Positions 26,220 through 33,585 of a DNA stretch of 64,000 bases are shown here, in pieces (positions within the stretch are counted from its first letter, which is position 1; every line of letters begins with the position of its first letter). The stretch lies in contig NZ_JAGGNR010000011.1 in NCBI RefSeq assembly GCF_018614975.1, forward strand, positions 124,001 through 188,000, written 5' to 3'. The stretch is from Paenibacillus polymyxa (GTDB lineage: Bacteria; Bacillota; Bacilli; Paenibacillales; Paenibacillaceae). A model generated the notes under the pieces. It made no database searches. It saw nothing but the letters and a program-made list of their open reading frames with translations, and was not told the origin of the DNA. The translations under genes and the position numbers were made by a program.

Positions 26220-26339
26220 ATGTGGAATGATTATTATATCCTCTGGAACTATGCTGCGGTGAGTATAACAGATATTCGTTACATAGAATTAGAGGCATAT
26301 GAAAAGATGAAATCCAATTCCACTTTAAATTTCAGTTGA
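26220..26339 (+). pseudogene. Remnant of an AraC-type regulator N-terminus (39 codons)
   Basis: This short frame begins MWNDYYILWNYAAVSITDI and ends at TGA 26337-26339. It aligns with the first residues of the AraC regulator that starts at 26474: WNYAAVSITDIRYIELEAYEKM here against WNHAAVKVLDIRRIVMEAGEQL there, about half identical. No DNA-binding part remains. It lies between two Fur boxes, so it looks like what is left of a second, duplicated iron-responsive regulator gene after deletion. Translation as a peptide is possible but the spacing to GGAG is long. Confidence 0.55.
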
Positions 26340-26365
26340 TAATGAAAATTATTATCATTTATAAT
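26336..26365 (+). promoter_or_regulatory. Fur-controlled promoter of the AraC regulator (Fur box 2)
   Basis: TTGATA and TATAAT are 18 nt apart. The Fur box GATAATGAAAATTATTATC (26338-26356) lies between them and matches the 19-bp consensus at 17 positions. Repression by Fur under iron-replete conditions is the expected outcome. Confidence 0.78.
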
Positions 26366-26473
26366 AAAGGTATATTAGTGAACCTCTGCTACACATATGT
26401 TATCGGATGTGTGACAGAATGATGACCTTGTAAGGCCTTTGTTCCGGGTGAGGCTAGGATTGGAGAGTATTCG

Positions 26474-28447
26474 ATGCAATTAGACGAACAGATGAAATGC
26501 TGGAATCATGCCGCTGTTAAGGTTCTGGATATACGCCGAATCGTTATGGAGGCAGGGGAACAACTGAGTTCCTACACACTTCCGGCAAATGGTTATATAT
26601 ATACGATTCGAGGATCGGCTCAACTTCAATTGGATGGACAAACCTACAATGCAGAGCGATTTTACATGCTTCATGGGGCGAAAGGATCTTCGCTGGATAT
26701 CCAAACCAACGAAGATTTCGAATATATTCTGCTCTATTACAGAGCATTCCTTGCCTTTCCTAGTTATCGTAAAAAGTGGTTATTGGCACAGCCGGAAGTT
26801 GCACCGTTCTCCTTGCAATATGGATTTGCACCGAGTAGTCCGCTGGAGTTGTTACGTTACCTTGATGGGCTTGAGGGTGCATGGATTCAATCTGGCAGTC
26901 TGGATCTGCTTCATACAAAAAGTTTATTTTACCAATTCATTCATGAAATGATGGTTCAGTTGGCAGATCAGGAGATCAAAACAGAGCTTGCTGACCCGGT
27001 GAAACAAACACTTCGTTATATACAGAACCATTATAGGGAACAGGTCACGCTTGATTTTCTGGCTGAACAATTCAACTACAGCTCCCGGCATTTATCCATG
27101 CAATTCAAACGACAGACGGGTTACAGTCCCATTGATTATCTAATTCAGACCCGAATCGCCAAGGCTCGGAATCTGCTTGTACGATCTGATGCAACGCTGA
27201 GTGAAATTGCAGCAGAAGTGGGTTATGCGGATGTGTATTATTTTAGTCGTATCTTCAAAAAACATGTGGGGATCTCTCCGATTCAATATCAACGAAAGAT
27301 AAGAGAAGAAGCGAGAACAGAGGATCGTCCATTGGTAATCTCTGAATCGTCCATTGGCCGAAGATGGAAGTCGGGATATATTGATTATGAGAATCATTAT
27401 CAATATATAGACGGAGGGTTTACACCAATGAAAAGAAGAAAAACAAGTTCCAGTATGATTATGGTTGCATTATTGAGCATAACGATGCTCCTCGCAGCCT
27501 GCTCTTCAGGTACAGCAACAACACCAGCAGCTGGCGAAGGAACGGGTGCCAGTTCCAATAACAGTAGTACGGCAGTATCATCAGACACAGGAAGCCAGAC
27601 GAACAAAGACAATGAAACACGTACGGTCTCGACGGTTAAGGGTGACGTCGTTGTTCCAGCGAATCCGAAACGGGTTGTTGTATTGTATCTCCAGGGAGAC
27701 GTCGTTGCGCTTGGAATTAAGCCAATTGCTACATCTGAAGTATTCAACGGGGCTGCCTACAAGAGTGAGCTTGAAGGTGTAAATTCACTAGGCACCTGGT
27801 TCGAACCAAATCCTGAAGCTGTCATTGACCTTGATCCGGATCTAATCATTGTTCCTTCAGAAGAGACGTATACGTTGTTGAAGGATATCGCACCTACGGT
27901 ATATATTCCATACGAGAAAATGACAACAGAAGAAAGACTCCAGAGTATAGCGAGTATTTTTGGAAAAGAACAGGAGGCTGAGACATTAATCAATAATCTC
28001 AATAGCAAAGTCGAAGAGAGTAAGCAAACACTAGCAGATGCAGGCATATTGGACAAAACGGTTTCCATTGTGGAGGGCGGTTTGAAAGGTATGGTCGTTG
28101 TAGAGAGCAAGCAATATGGCCGAGGATCTCAGGCGTTATATGAGTACTTGGGAATGAAAGCACCTGAAGTCGTACAGAAAAAAATCGACGTGGTTTCGGA
28201 AGCGGGAGGCTCTAATTTATCCATGGAAGTACTGCCTGAATATATCGGAGACTATGTGTTTCGCTCGGTATATGAAGGGGCAGATAACTTGACAGATAAT
28301 CCAATATGGAGCAGCATCCCTGCGATTAAAGAAGGTCGTCTGATTGAGATTGATTTCGATTTCTTCTATTATTCGGATATCTATTCAATTAATAAACAGC
28401 TTGATTTTGTTGTTGAAAAGCTGTTGGCGGCTCCAAGAGCGCAATAG
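26474..28447 (+). CDS. AraC-type regulator continuous in frame with a siderophore-binding lipoprotein
   Basis: One uninterrupted frame of 657 codons. Residues 1-180 are a ligand-sensing AraC N-terminus and about 183-290 the paired HTH (FLAEQFNYSSRHLSMQFKRQTG and LSEIAAEVGYADVYYFSRIFKKHVG). A linker of about 25 residues follows. At 319 comes a full lipoprotein signal peptide (MKRRK, hydrophobic core, lipobox LAAC with Cys 343), and then an FeuA/FhuD-like binding domain from about 380 (VVPANPKRVVVL; PDLIIVPSEE). B. subtilis Btr also joins AraC and binding domains but has no signal peptide. A promoter, Fur box and ribosome site lie inside the junction, so the lipoprotein is probably also made alone. 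The regulator's own stop codon may have been lost. Confidence 0.8.
   Translation: MQLDEQMKCWNHAAVKVLDIRRIVMEAGEQLSSYTLPANGYIYTIRGSAQLQLDGQTYNAERFYMLHGAKGSSLDIQTNEDFEYILLYYRAFLAFPSYRKKWLLAQPEVAPFSLQYGFAPSSPLELLRYLDGLEGAWIQSGSLDLLHTKSLFYQFIHEMMVQLADQEIKTELADPVKQTLRYIQNHYREQVTLDFLAEQFNYSSRHLSMQFKRQTGYSPIDYLIQTRIAKARNLLVRSDATLSEIAAEVGYADVYYFSRIFKKHVGISPIQYQRKIREEARTEDRPLVISESSIGRRWKSGYIDYENHYQYIDGGFTPMKRRKTSSSMIMVALLSITMLLAACSSGTATTPAAGEGTGASSNNSSTAVSSDTGSQTNKDNETRTVSTVKGDVVVPANPKRVVVLYLQGDVVALGIKPIATSEVFNGAAYKSELEGVNSLGTWFEPNPEAVIDLDPDLIIVPSEETYTLLKDIAPTVYIPYEKMTTEERLQSIASIFGKEQEAETLINNLNSKVEESKQTLADAGILDKTVSIVEGGLKGMVVVESKQYGRGSQALYEYLGMKAPEVVQKKIDVVSEAGGSNLSMEVLPEYIGDYVFRSVYEGADNLTDNPIWSSIPAIKEGRLIEIDFDFFYYSDIYSINKQLDFVVEKLLAAPRAQ
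27354..27402 (+). promoter_or_regulatory. Internal promoter with Fur box 3 at the regulator/lipoprotein junction
   Basis: TTGGCC (27354-27359) and TATATT (27377-27382) are 17 nt apart. TGAGAATCATTATCA (27388-27402), just after the -10, matches 13 of the 14 specified bases of the Fur 7-1-7 consensus. GGAGGG follows at 27413-27418 and the lipoprotein ATG at 27428. All of this lies inside the open frame. Confidence 0.7.
27428..28447 (+). CDS. Iron-siderophore ABC transporter substrate-binding lipoprotein (probable independent start)
   Basis: This is the downstream half of the fused frame, read from its own ATG with GGAGGG 9 nt upstream. The 339-aa product has a basic n-region (MKRRK), a hydrophobic core and the lipobox LAAC at residues 22-25. 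A Ser/Thr/Gly linker and a periplasmic-binding-protein type III domain follow (about 60-339). It should capture ferric siderophore at the outer face of the membrane and pass it to a permease. No permease or ATPase gene is in this window, so it must work with components encoded elsewhere. Repression by Fur is predicted. Confidence 0.75.
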   Translation: MKRRKTSSSMIMVALLSITMLLAACSSGTATTPAAGEGTGASSNNSSTAVSSDTGSQTNKDNETRTVSTVKGDVVVPANPKRVVVLYLQGDVVALGIKPIATSEVFNGAAYKSELEGVNSLGTWFEPNPEAVIDLDPDLIIVPSEETYTLLKDIAPTVYIPYEKMTTEERLQSIASIFGKEQEAETLINNLNSKVEESKQTLADAGILDKTVSIVEGGLKGMVVVESKQYGRGSQALYEYLGMKAPEVVQKKIDVVSEAGGSNLSMEVLPEYIGDYVFRSVYEGADNLTDNPIWSSIPAIKEGRLIEIDFDFFYYSDIYSINKQLDFVVEKLLAAPRAQ

Positions 28448-28543
28448 TAAAGAGCAGATGTGTTCGTGAAATTTTTGTACAAGAAATGTTTGTTTTTTAG
28501 CCATTGTATTTTGATAAGATTACCATTACACTAGGCTTTAAGT

Positions 28544-28562
28544 GATAATGAGAATCGATATC
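28544..28562. promoter_or_regulatory. Fur box 4 upstream of the ferredoxin reductase
   Basis: GATAATGAGAATCGATATC matches the 19-bp Fur consensus at 16 positions. It lies 45-63 nt before the start of the downstream reductase, placing that gene in the same iron regulon. Confidence 0.65.
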
Positions 28563-28606
28563 AAATACTCGATGTTCTGGATCGAATTAACGGAGGTATT
28601 TTTAAT

Positions 28607-29644
28607 ATGAATAAGCAGTTGGAACTCTATGATGTAACCATTATCGGCGGTGGCCCTGCGGGCATGTACTCTGCCTTTTATAGCGGCATGCGAGATATGA
28701 AGACCAAGTTGATTGAGGCGCGTGACAGATTGGGAGGTCGCATGCTCTTTTATCCGGAGAAAATGATCTGGGATGTCGGGGGTGTGACACCAATTCTGTG
28801 TGAAGATCTGATTAAACAATTGGAAGAACAGGCAAGGACTTTTGAGCCAACCCTCGTTTTTGAACAACAGATCGAAGGATTCGAGCGTCAACCTGATGGC
28901 ACGATTCTGTTAACTTCTGCAACAGGTGAACAACACTGGACACGTACCGTCATTTTGGCAATCGGATATGGTATATATAAAATGGCCAAGCTGGAGCTTG
29001 AAGGTGCAGACCGTTACGAGGTTAGCAATCTGCACTATACTGTGCAGGAATTAGAGCCATTCCGTGGTAAACGTGTGCTGATCTCGGGTGGAGGCGACTC
29101 TGCTGTGGACTGGGCGAATGAACTGGAAGCATTGGCAGAGCAAGTTACGGTTGTGCATCGTCGTGACCGCTTTGGCGGGTTGGAGCGTAATGTACTGCGT
29201 ATGAGAGAATCCTCTGTAGATGTCCGTACACCTTATGCGGTAGAGACACTGCATAGTATGAGTGGTGATGTGATTGAACAGGTAACCATCTCACACGTGG
29301 ACACTGGTGAAACTGAACTGCTTGAAGTCGATGCTGTCATTGTAAACCACGGCATGAAGAGTGACTTTGGTCCAATCCGGGATTGGGGACTTGATCTTGG
29401 CGAATGGCATGTAACTACGACAGAGAGATTACAAACCAATATTCCTGGTGTTTTTGCCGCAGGTGATTTTGTAGATTATGGTAGCAAACTGTACCTGATT
29501 GCGGGTACTTTCACTGATGCAGCCCTAGCGGTAAACAGTGCGAAGCTTTACATGGACCCTGAAGCGGAAAAAGTGGCTTATGTTTCTTCCCATAACAGTC
29601 GCTTTAAGGAGAAAAATAAAGCTCTTGGTGTTGTAGAAGAATAA
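28607..29644 (+). CDS. Ferredoxin/flavodoxin-NADP+ reductase, thioredoxin-reductase-like (YumC/YcgT type)
   Basis: The 345-aa flavoprotein has the FAD-binding N-terminus ([18 protein letters not shown], residues about 10-27). The NADPH site is [18 protein letters not shown] at about 158-175, followed by HRRDRFGG, and the C-terminal FAD block is [20 protein letters not shown]. There is no CxxC redox pair, which separates it from thioredoxin reductase and places it in the type 2 ferredoxin-NADP reductases. The start ATG has GGAGG about 9 nt upstream. With a Fur box ahead and the siderophore lipoprotein before it, a role in reductive iron release or in electron supply under iron limitation is likely. 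Confidence 0.9.
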   Translation: MNKQLELYDVTIIGGGPAGMYSAFYSGMRDMKTKLIEARDRLGGRMLFYPEKMIWDVGGVTPILCEDLIKQLEEQARTFEPTLVFEQQIEGFERQPDGTILLTSATGEQHWTRTVILAIGYGIYKMAKLELEGADRYEVSNLHYTVQELEPFRGKRVLISGGGDSAVDWANELEALAEQVTVVHRRDRFGGLERNVLRMRESSVDVRTPYAVETLHSMSGDVIEQVTISHVDTGETELLEVDAVIVNHGMKSDFGPIRDWGLDLGEWHVTTTERLQTNIPGVFAAGDFVDYGSKLYLIAGTFTDAALAVNSAKLYMDPEAEKVAYVSSHNSRFKEKNKALGVVEE

Positions 29645-29667
29645 ATGTATACATTTGGATACGAGCA

Positions 29668-29711
29668 AGATGACTTCGGGTTAATAATTAATCCCGAAGT
29701 CATCTTTTTTT
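29668..29711 (+). terminator. Terminator after the ferredoxin reductase gene
   Basis: AGATGACTTCGGG (29668-29680) and CCCGAAGTCATCT (29693-29705) form a perfect 13-bp stem with a 12-nt AT loop, followed by seven T. Confidence 0.95.
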
Positions 29712-29857
29712 GCATAAAATGGGTAATAAGAAGGCATAATTTCAACAGATACAATGGTAGCCGAATTGAATATACACTACCAAATGTCTATAATAAGCCT
29801 GAGAAACTGTAGAATAACTTCAAGATACAATATCTAGATCAGAGTGGAGTGCAGCTT

Positions 29858-30508
29858 ATGAAAAAGGGATCACGGCCACAACGAGGTTTCACCTTCATCC
29901 AGCGGTGGTTCAAACGATCTGATAAAAAAAAGATCAAATGGTCTGAAATGTATCTCGCACTGGCTGGTGCGCTTCATCGCTTGTTAGTTGAAGGTCGTCG
30001 TGAACGTTCAGCCGCCAAACGGCTGCATCAGGACTTGCCTATTAACGCATTGGGAGAGATGAAGCTGGAGCCAGGGGATATCGTGTACACGCCAAGCTCG
30101 GAATCAACATATTACGCCGGACATATGGGCATCATCGGTCTCGACGGCAAAGTGTATCATGTGCATCCTTATGGCCCTGTGTTTGCTGATTCATTAGAGT
30201 GGTATCTCACGCGGTTTTATGAAGGAGATCGCTTCATTGTATTCCGTTCCAGACTGAATGAGGCAGGGATGAAGGCCGCTGGGTGGGTACATGACCATTA
30301 CAAGCAGGTAAAATTCTACCGTTTGCAGACCAATCTGCGCAGCATTGAGCGCAATTACTGCTCCAAGTTTATATATCAGGCCTATCAGTTCACATCGGGA
30401 CTGGATCTGTGGAGCCGCAAATTTACCCGAATGAATCAGGGTTATATCTATCCATTTCGAATTGAGCGCTCATCAGAGCTGGATGTTCTGGGAACTTTTT
30501 ATAAATAA
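29858..30508 (+). CDS. YiiX-like permuted NlpC/P60-papain fold hydrolase
   Basis: The 216-aa product resembles the YiiX/YebB-type permuted papain-like proteins. Such enzymes act on amide or ester bonds of cell-wall or lipid substrates; the substrate here is unknown. The motifs are LEPGDIVYTP, then the histidine in GHMGIIG (about residues 87-93) and the candidate catalytic cysteine in NYCSKFIYQAYQ (about 169-180). The N-terminus is basic without a signal peptide. The ATG at 29858 is preferred over the GTG at 29849 because of its spacing to GTGGAG. It stands alone, with terminators on both sides. Confidence 0.78.
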   Translation: MKKGSRPQRGFTFIQRWFKRSDKKKIKWSEMYLALAGALHRLLVEGRRERSAAKRLHQDLPINALGEMKLEPGDIVYTPSSESTYYAGHMGIIGLDGKVYHVHPYGPVFADSLEWYLTRFYEGDRFIVFRSRLNEAGMKAAGWVHDHYKQVKFYRLQTNLRSIERNYCSKFIYQAYQFTSGLDLWSRKFTRMNQGYIYPFRIERSSELDVLGTFYK

Positions 30509-30575
30509 GGCTTGAACCGACTAAAATACTGTTCATCTGAAAATAAGGAGAGCAGGTTCTGTCGGTTTTTTTTGT
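30509..30575 (+). terminator. Possible terminator after the YiiX-like gene
   Basis: AACCGAC near 30514 and GTCGGTT near 30560 can pair around a loop of nearly 40 nt, followed by eight T. The stem is short for such a loop, so confidence is moderate. Confidence 0.5.
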
Positions 30576-30736
30576 ATGTGTAGAGATTAAAAACAGGAAA
30601 AACGCCCAAAACGTCGAATAGATTATGAGATAGGCACACACAACTTGGAATCGTATACATAAAAAAAGGCAAGATGATTTTTAGCCCAGAGCAAAAAATG
30701 ACTACAAAGTAGACGAACAAGAAAGAGTGAAGCGAG

Positions 30737-30952
30737 ATGAAATGGCCGGGCTTCTTACAACGATTCCGACCGAACAAAAATGTGGTTAAGCTATCGGACT
30801 ATATCCCAAAAAAGGAAAGGAGGCACTACTGTTCCATATGCAAGAAAAACGTTAAATCGGTCGTGCATTATGCGGCTCCACAGGGAAATGTTTCAGGTGT
30901 ATGCAGTTCTTGTAAGTCTTTGGCGGATGAACGAGGAATGTTTCCCATTTAA
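30737..30952 (+). CDS. Small zinc-ribbon protein
   Basis: The 71-aa protein has one CxxC pair at Cys32/Cys35 (YCSICKK) and a second at Cys56/Cys59 (VCSSCKS), a likely four-cysteine zinc site. The N-terminus is basic with a short hydrophobic stretch. The family is not one I can name. The ribosome binding site is weak (GTGAAGCGAG). It lies ahead of another small zinc-ribbon gene on the same strand, so the two may be related in function. Confidence 0.6.
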   Translation: MKWPGFLQRFRPNKNVVKLSDYIPKKERRHYCSICKKNVKSVVHYAAPQGNVSGVCSSCKSLADERGMFPI

Positions 30953-31041
30953 TAAGAAGAGATGCGCTCAGGAAATAAGAATTTTTTGATTTATGCGCGT
31001 TTTTGTAGTACATTAGCAAATGTATTCGAAGGAGGATTCTA

Positions 31042-31518
31042 ATGTACTCAGGTAGACAAGACGATACTTTATACATCATGACCTACACCTTAAACAGCGG
31101 TATCAAGGGTACGGTTCCACTGTCTAATAAGCAGATTATTGAGTGGCTGGATTGCTACAGAAATGAGAAGCGCTTCGTGACCGAAATTGGCAAGGAGTTT
31201 TTTGGATTGAATGCAGGATTGGTAGCAGACTTCAAGGTTCAAAATCATTTATCGGATTATCAGCAGACCATTATGCCTACACAGCAGCAGGATAACCTGG
31301 AACGCTTGTCCAGTGCTTATAAATCAACCGAGTTATTAATGAAGATTGATTGTAAATGTGGCACAGCTTATGTGACGGAATCTCCATATAAGCGTACAAA
31401 ATGGTACTGCACGAAGTGTAAAGAAATTGTATTTTTGGATGCCAAAAAAGGAATGGTAGAAACGTCGCGTGGTGACGCTTACTACATGACCAACAAATAT
31501 TTTGTTTCCCGGGACTAG
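31042..31518 (+). CDS. Uncharacterised protein with C-terminal zinc ribbon
   Basis: This 158-aa protein has an N-terminal domain of about 95 residues without recognised motifs (TYTLNSGIKGTVPLSNKQIIEWLDCYRNEKRFV). A C-terminal ribbon follows with C104-K-C106 and C123-T-K-C126, spaced as a metal site. The ATG has GAAGGAGG 7 nt upstream, a strong site. There is no signal peptide or membrane helix, so it should be cytoplasmic. A terminator follows within 30 nt. I cannot assign a function. Confidence 0.7.
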   Translation: MYSGRQDDTLYIMTYTLNSGIKGTVPLSNKQIIEWLDCYRNEKRFVTEIGKEFFGLNAGLVADFKVQNHLSDYQQTIMPTQQQDNLERLSSAYKSTELLMKIDCKCGTAYVTESPYKRTKWYCTKCKEIVFLDAKKGMVETSRGDAYYMTNKYFVSRD

Positions 31519-31536
31519 CGGGAAGTGACTCTGGAA

Positions 31537-31563
31537 GCATCGCTGCGAAGCGGTGCTTTTTTG
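31537..31563 (+). terminator. Terminator after the zinc-ribbon gene
   Basis: AGCATCGCT and AGCGGTGCT pair with one G-T position around a GCGA loop, followed by six T. Confidence 0.85.
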
Positions 31564-31583
31564 TGCGAGTGTTTGCTCTATAA

Positions 31584-31610
31584 CAAAAAAAGCCCCAAGG
31601 GGCCTTTTTG
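31584..31610 (-). terminator. Terminator of thymidine kinase (minus strand)
   Basis: Read on the minus strand, GCCCC and GGGGC form a short GC stem around TT, followed by seven T. It lies 26-50 nt after the tdk stop codon. Confidence 0.8.
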
Positions 31611-31635
31611 GAAGATATCTAAGATCTTTTAGGAA

Positions 31636-32235
31636 TTATGATGAGCATTCAACTTTGTGAGGAGGAATGAAGCAGCAACGGCAGCGTGGCTCGTAAGCTT
31701 CTGAATCGCCAATCATGACAACAGGACCCAAGGTAACAGGCTCCCCATTGACGATACGTTGCGTAAAGGCTGCATCCGGGCTGCCACATACCGCACAGAA
31801 AGCCGAGAGTTTCTCAATGTCGTCTGCCATGGCAAGCAAACCACCGACATATCCGAATTCCTTACCACGGTAATCCATATTAAGTCCGTCCACAATGACA
31901 TGTTTGCCACAATACGCTAACTCCGAGACAAGCTCCATAATGGCACTGCTGAAAAATTGTACTTCATCAAATGCAACAACATCAGCATCTATGGTTTGGT
32001 TCAAGATCATTTCTACGGATTCCGGGGTTAATTGCCGGGGAATGGAATGGGCAGGGAGTCGATAACCAATACGGCTTACGATCTCGTCCTGGGCAAACCG
32101 ATTATCCTCGGCTGGTTTGTAGGCCACAACCTTTTTACGGCCAAATTGTATTAATTTCTGACAACGGCGAATGAGTTCACCGGATTTTTCACTGAACATG
32201 GGTCCAGTAATTACGGTAATACGTCCTGTTTGCAC
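31636..32235 (-). CDS. tdk: Thymidine kinase, type II, with altered P-loop
   Basis: Tdk phosphorylates thymidine in nucleotide salvage. The 199-aa product has the type II order: P-loop near the N-terminus, VVAYKPAEDNRFA, the Walker B-like FDEVQFF, the lasso region and a zinc site (CAVCG and CRCC). The P-loop reads GPMFSEKSGEL, while relatives have GPMFSGKSEEL. The glycine before the catalytic lysine is thus Glu here, and Glu/Gly are swapped around KS. The GTG start at 32235 follows GAGAGGAG by about 10 nt; the frame is open to 32271 without a ribosome site. Activity may differ from the canonical enzyme. Confidence 0.9.
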   Translation of the reverse strand: MQTGRITVITGPMFSEKSGELIRRCQKLIQFGRKKVVAYKPAEDNRFAQDEIVSRIGYRLPAHSIPRQLTPESVEMILNQTIDADVVAFDEVQFFSSAIMELVSELAYCGKHVIVDGLNMDYRGKEFGYVGGLLAMADDIEKLSAFCAVCGSPDAAFTQRIVNGEPVTLGPVVMIGDSEAYEPRCRCCFIPPHKVECSS

Positions 32236-32411
32236 GGTGCTGCTACTCCTCTCACATACGGGATTCAACAAAAAAAGCGACCTTTACAGAGTACCACAAA
32301 ATCTTTGGAAAGAGCCAGAACTAATCTGCTCAGCTTTGTGTTACTATATGGATTGTTAAGGTATTGGTTACGGCAGCTAATTAACAGGAGTTGTGAAAAG
32401 AGGTGTTTAGT

Positions 32412-32624
32412 ATGAGTGAAGCATTAACATCACTTCAAGAGCGATATGAAAGCCTGAAAGAACAGGGATCTCTAGATGAAGCAGCGCAGGCGTTATTTGC
32501 AGAACTGTTCGCAGAAGCGGAGAGACTGCAGGCAAGTAACCTTACCTTGCGTAGAACGATCTTGAAGTCTTCTTCCAAAGAATCACGTATGTCTACCAAA
32601 CTGCGGGATGCCTTATACGAATGA
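32412..32624 (+). CDS. Small helical protein of unknown function
   Basis: The product is 70 aa and entirely helical in character (MSEALTSLQERYESLKEQG, then EAAQALFAELFAEAERLQASN), charged and without cysteine, so probably a small cytoplasmic coiled-coil protein. The ATG at 32412 has AGAGGTG about 7-8 nt upstream; a GTG at 32403 lies in that site. It is divergent from tdk and convergent with the ion-channel gene. No family is recognised. Confidence 0.6.
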   Translation: MSEALTSLQERYESLKEQGSLDEAAQALFAELFAEAERLQASNLTLRRTILKSSSKESRMSTKLRDALYE

Positions 32625-32632
32625 CCCGGAGA

Positions 32633-32980
32633 TTACTCCGGGTCCTCTTCTGTCTTTAATTTGCGAGGGAATAGAATACCTGCTGTAATTCTGGCAATCA
32701 TGGCAAAGGTGAGACCAATGCCTGCAAACATGTAGATTACGGTAAAGGCTTTGCTGAATCCGGTGGTTGGCACAAATTCAGGATGTCCCACCGTAGTCAG
32801 AGTAACCGCACAGAAGTATAAAGCATCGATCCAGTGCAGACCTTCAACACGAGTGTAAAACAAAGTGCCTGACAGCAACGTTGCTGCCGTTAATGCAAAC
32901 AAAGCCAGAAACTTGGGGTCTTTGAACGCATGGAAAATGCCTTTTAGCAATCGTTGTAACGTGATTAGAAATGATACCAT
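32633..32980 (-). CDS. Two-helix potassium-channel-like protein
   Basis: The 115-aa protein has two transmembrane helices around a pore loop, as in the minimal K+ channel pore module. Helix 1 is around FLALFALTAATLLSGTLFY, the pore loop DALYFCAVTLTTVGHPEF, and helix 2 AFTVIYMFAGIGLTFAMIA. The filter reads TTVGHP instead of TVGYGD, so the key Tyr is His, and ion selectivity may differ. There is no cytoplasmic gating domain. The ATG has AGGATGG about 6 nt upstream. It follows the DUF2627 gene on the minus strand but is separated from it by a terminator. Confidence 0.75.
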   Translation of the reverse strand: MVSFLITLQRLLKGIFHAFKDPKFLALFALTAATLLSGTLFYTRVEGLHWIDALYFCAVTLTTVGHPEFVPTTGFSKAFTVIYMFAGIGLTFAMIARITAGILFPRKLKTEEDPE

Positions 32981-33030
32981 GATGATCCATCCTGTCTATG
33001 TAAAGTAGGCGGTGTGTTGTATAAACACAC

Positions 33031-33062
33031 AAAAAGCCCGGACTCATGGAGTCCTTCCGGGC
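33031..33062 (-). terminator. Terminator overlapping the end of the DUF2627 gene
   Basis: On the minus strand, GCCCGGA and TCCGGGC pair with an inner ACTC/GAGT stem, followed by five T. The stop codon of the DUF2627 gene lies in the loop. Confidence 0.8.
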
Positions 33063-33361
33063 GTCTCTGCTTTTTCGGGTACACTTTTGGACCGGAAACG
33101 GGGACCTACATAATTACGCTTGCGGTCACGGAACAGGATCCAGCCTCCCAGAAAACTCATACCTGCGGCAAAAAGGACAAGTCCACCGCCAAAGGAGAGC
33201 CATTGGAACCCTGGTGAAATCAGTTCGTTCCCGTGCTCGGCATAATATAGGAACAGGGCATCTTTCATCATCAGAAAACCCTTCATTGCCATTAACCCGG
33301 GGATGACCAGAACAACAATTGCCAAAAATCGCGCAAAGACCAATCTTGTATTCATGAGCAT
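33044..33361 (-). CDS. yqzF: DUF2627 family membrane protein (YqzF-like)
   Basis: The 105-aa product has two hydrophobic segments (FLAIVVLVIPGLMAMKGFLMM and WLSFGGGLVLFAAGMSFLGGWILF) and a basic tail, fitting DUF2627. In B. subtilis the homologue yqzF lies just upstream of the branched-chain keto acid (bkd) locus; here it is divergent from the bkd genes in the same place, which supports the call. The start is ATG at 33361, or 33355 with better spacing to AAAGGG. The function is unknown. Confidence 0.75.
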   Translation of the reverse strand: MLMNTRLVFARFLAIVVLVIPGLMAMKGFLMMKDALFLYYAEHGNELISPGFQWLSFGGGLVLFAAGMSFLGGWILFRDRKRNYVGPRFRSKSVPEKAETPGRTP

Positions 33362-33585
33362 TATACCCTTTCTGCCAAAGTCGACATTAAATAAAGGTTA
33401 CGCTTACAGATCATACCTGATTCCATCATAGCTTGGAATGCATAGGCTGTCCATGTGTGATTGTTTCAAACTTTGAGTTGACCGCTCAAGGAGAGTACAA
33501 TGGCATATAGAGGGTATAAGTCAAACCATGATTCAAGCCATCATAAATGATATTGAAATTTGATTCATAGAGGAGAGCATGAGAG

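Noticed and set aside
33470..33585. SigL (-24/-12) promoter for the bkd genes
   Set aside because: The expected TGGCAC-N5-TTGCA pattern is not present; only a loose TGGCAT was seen.
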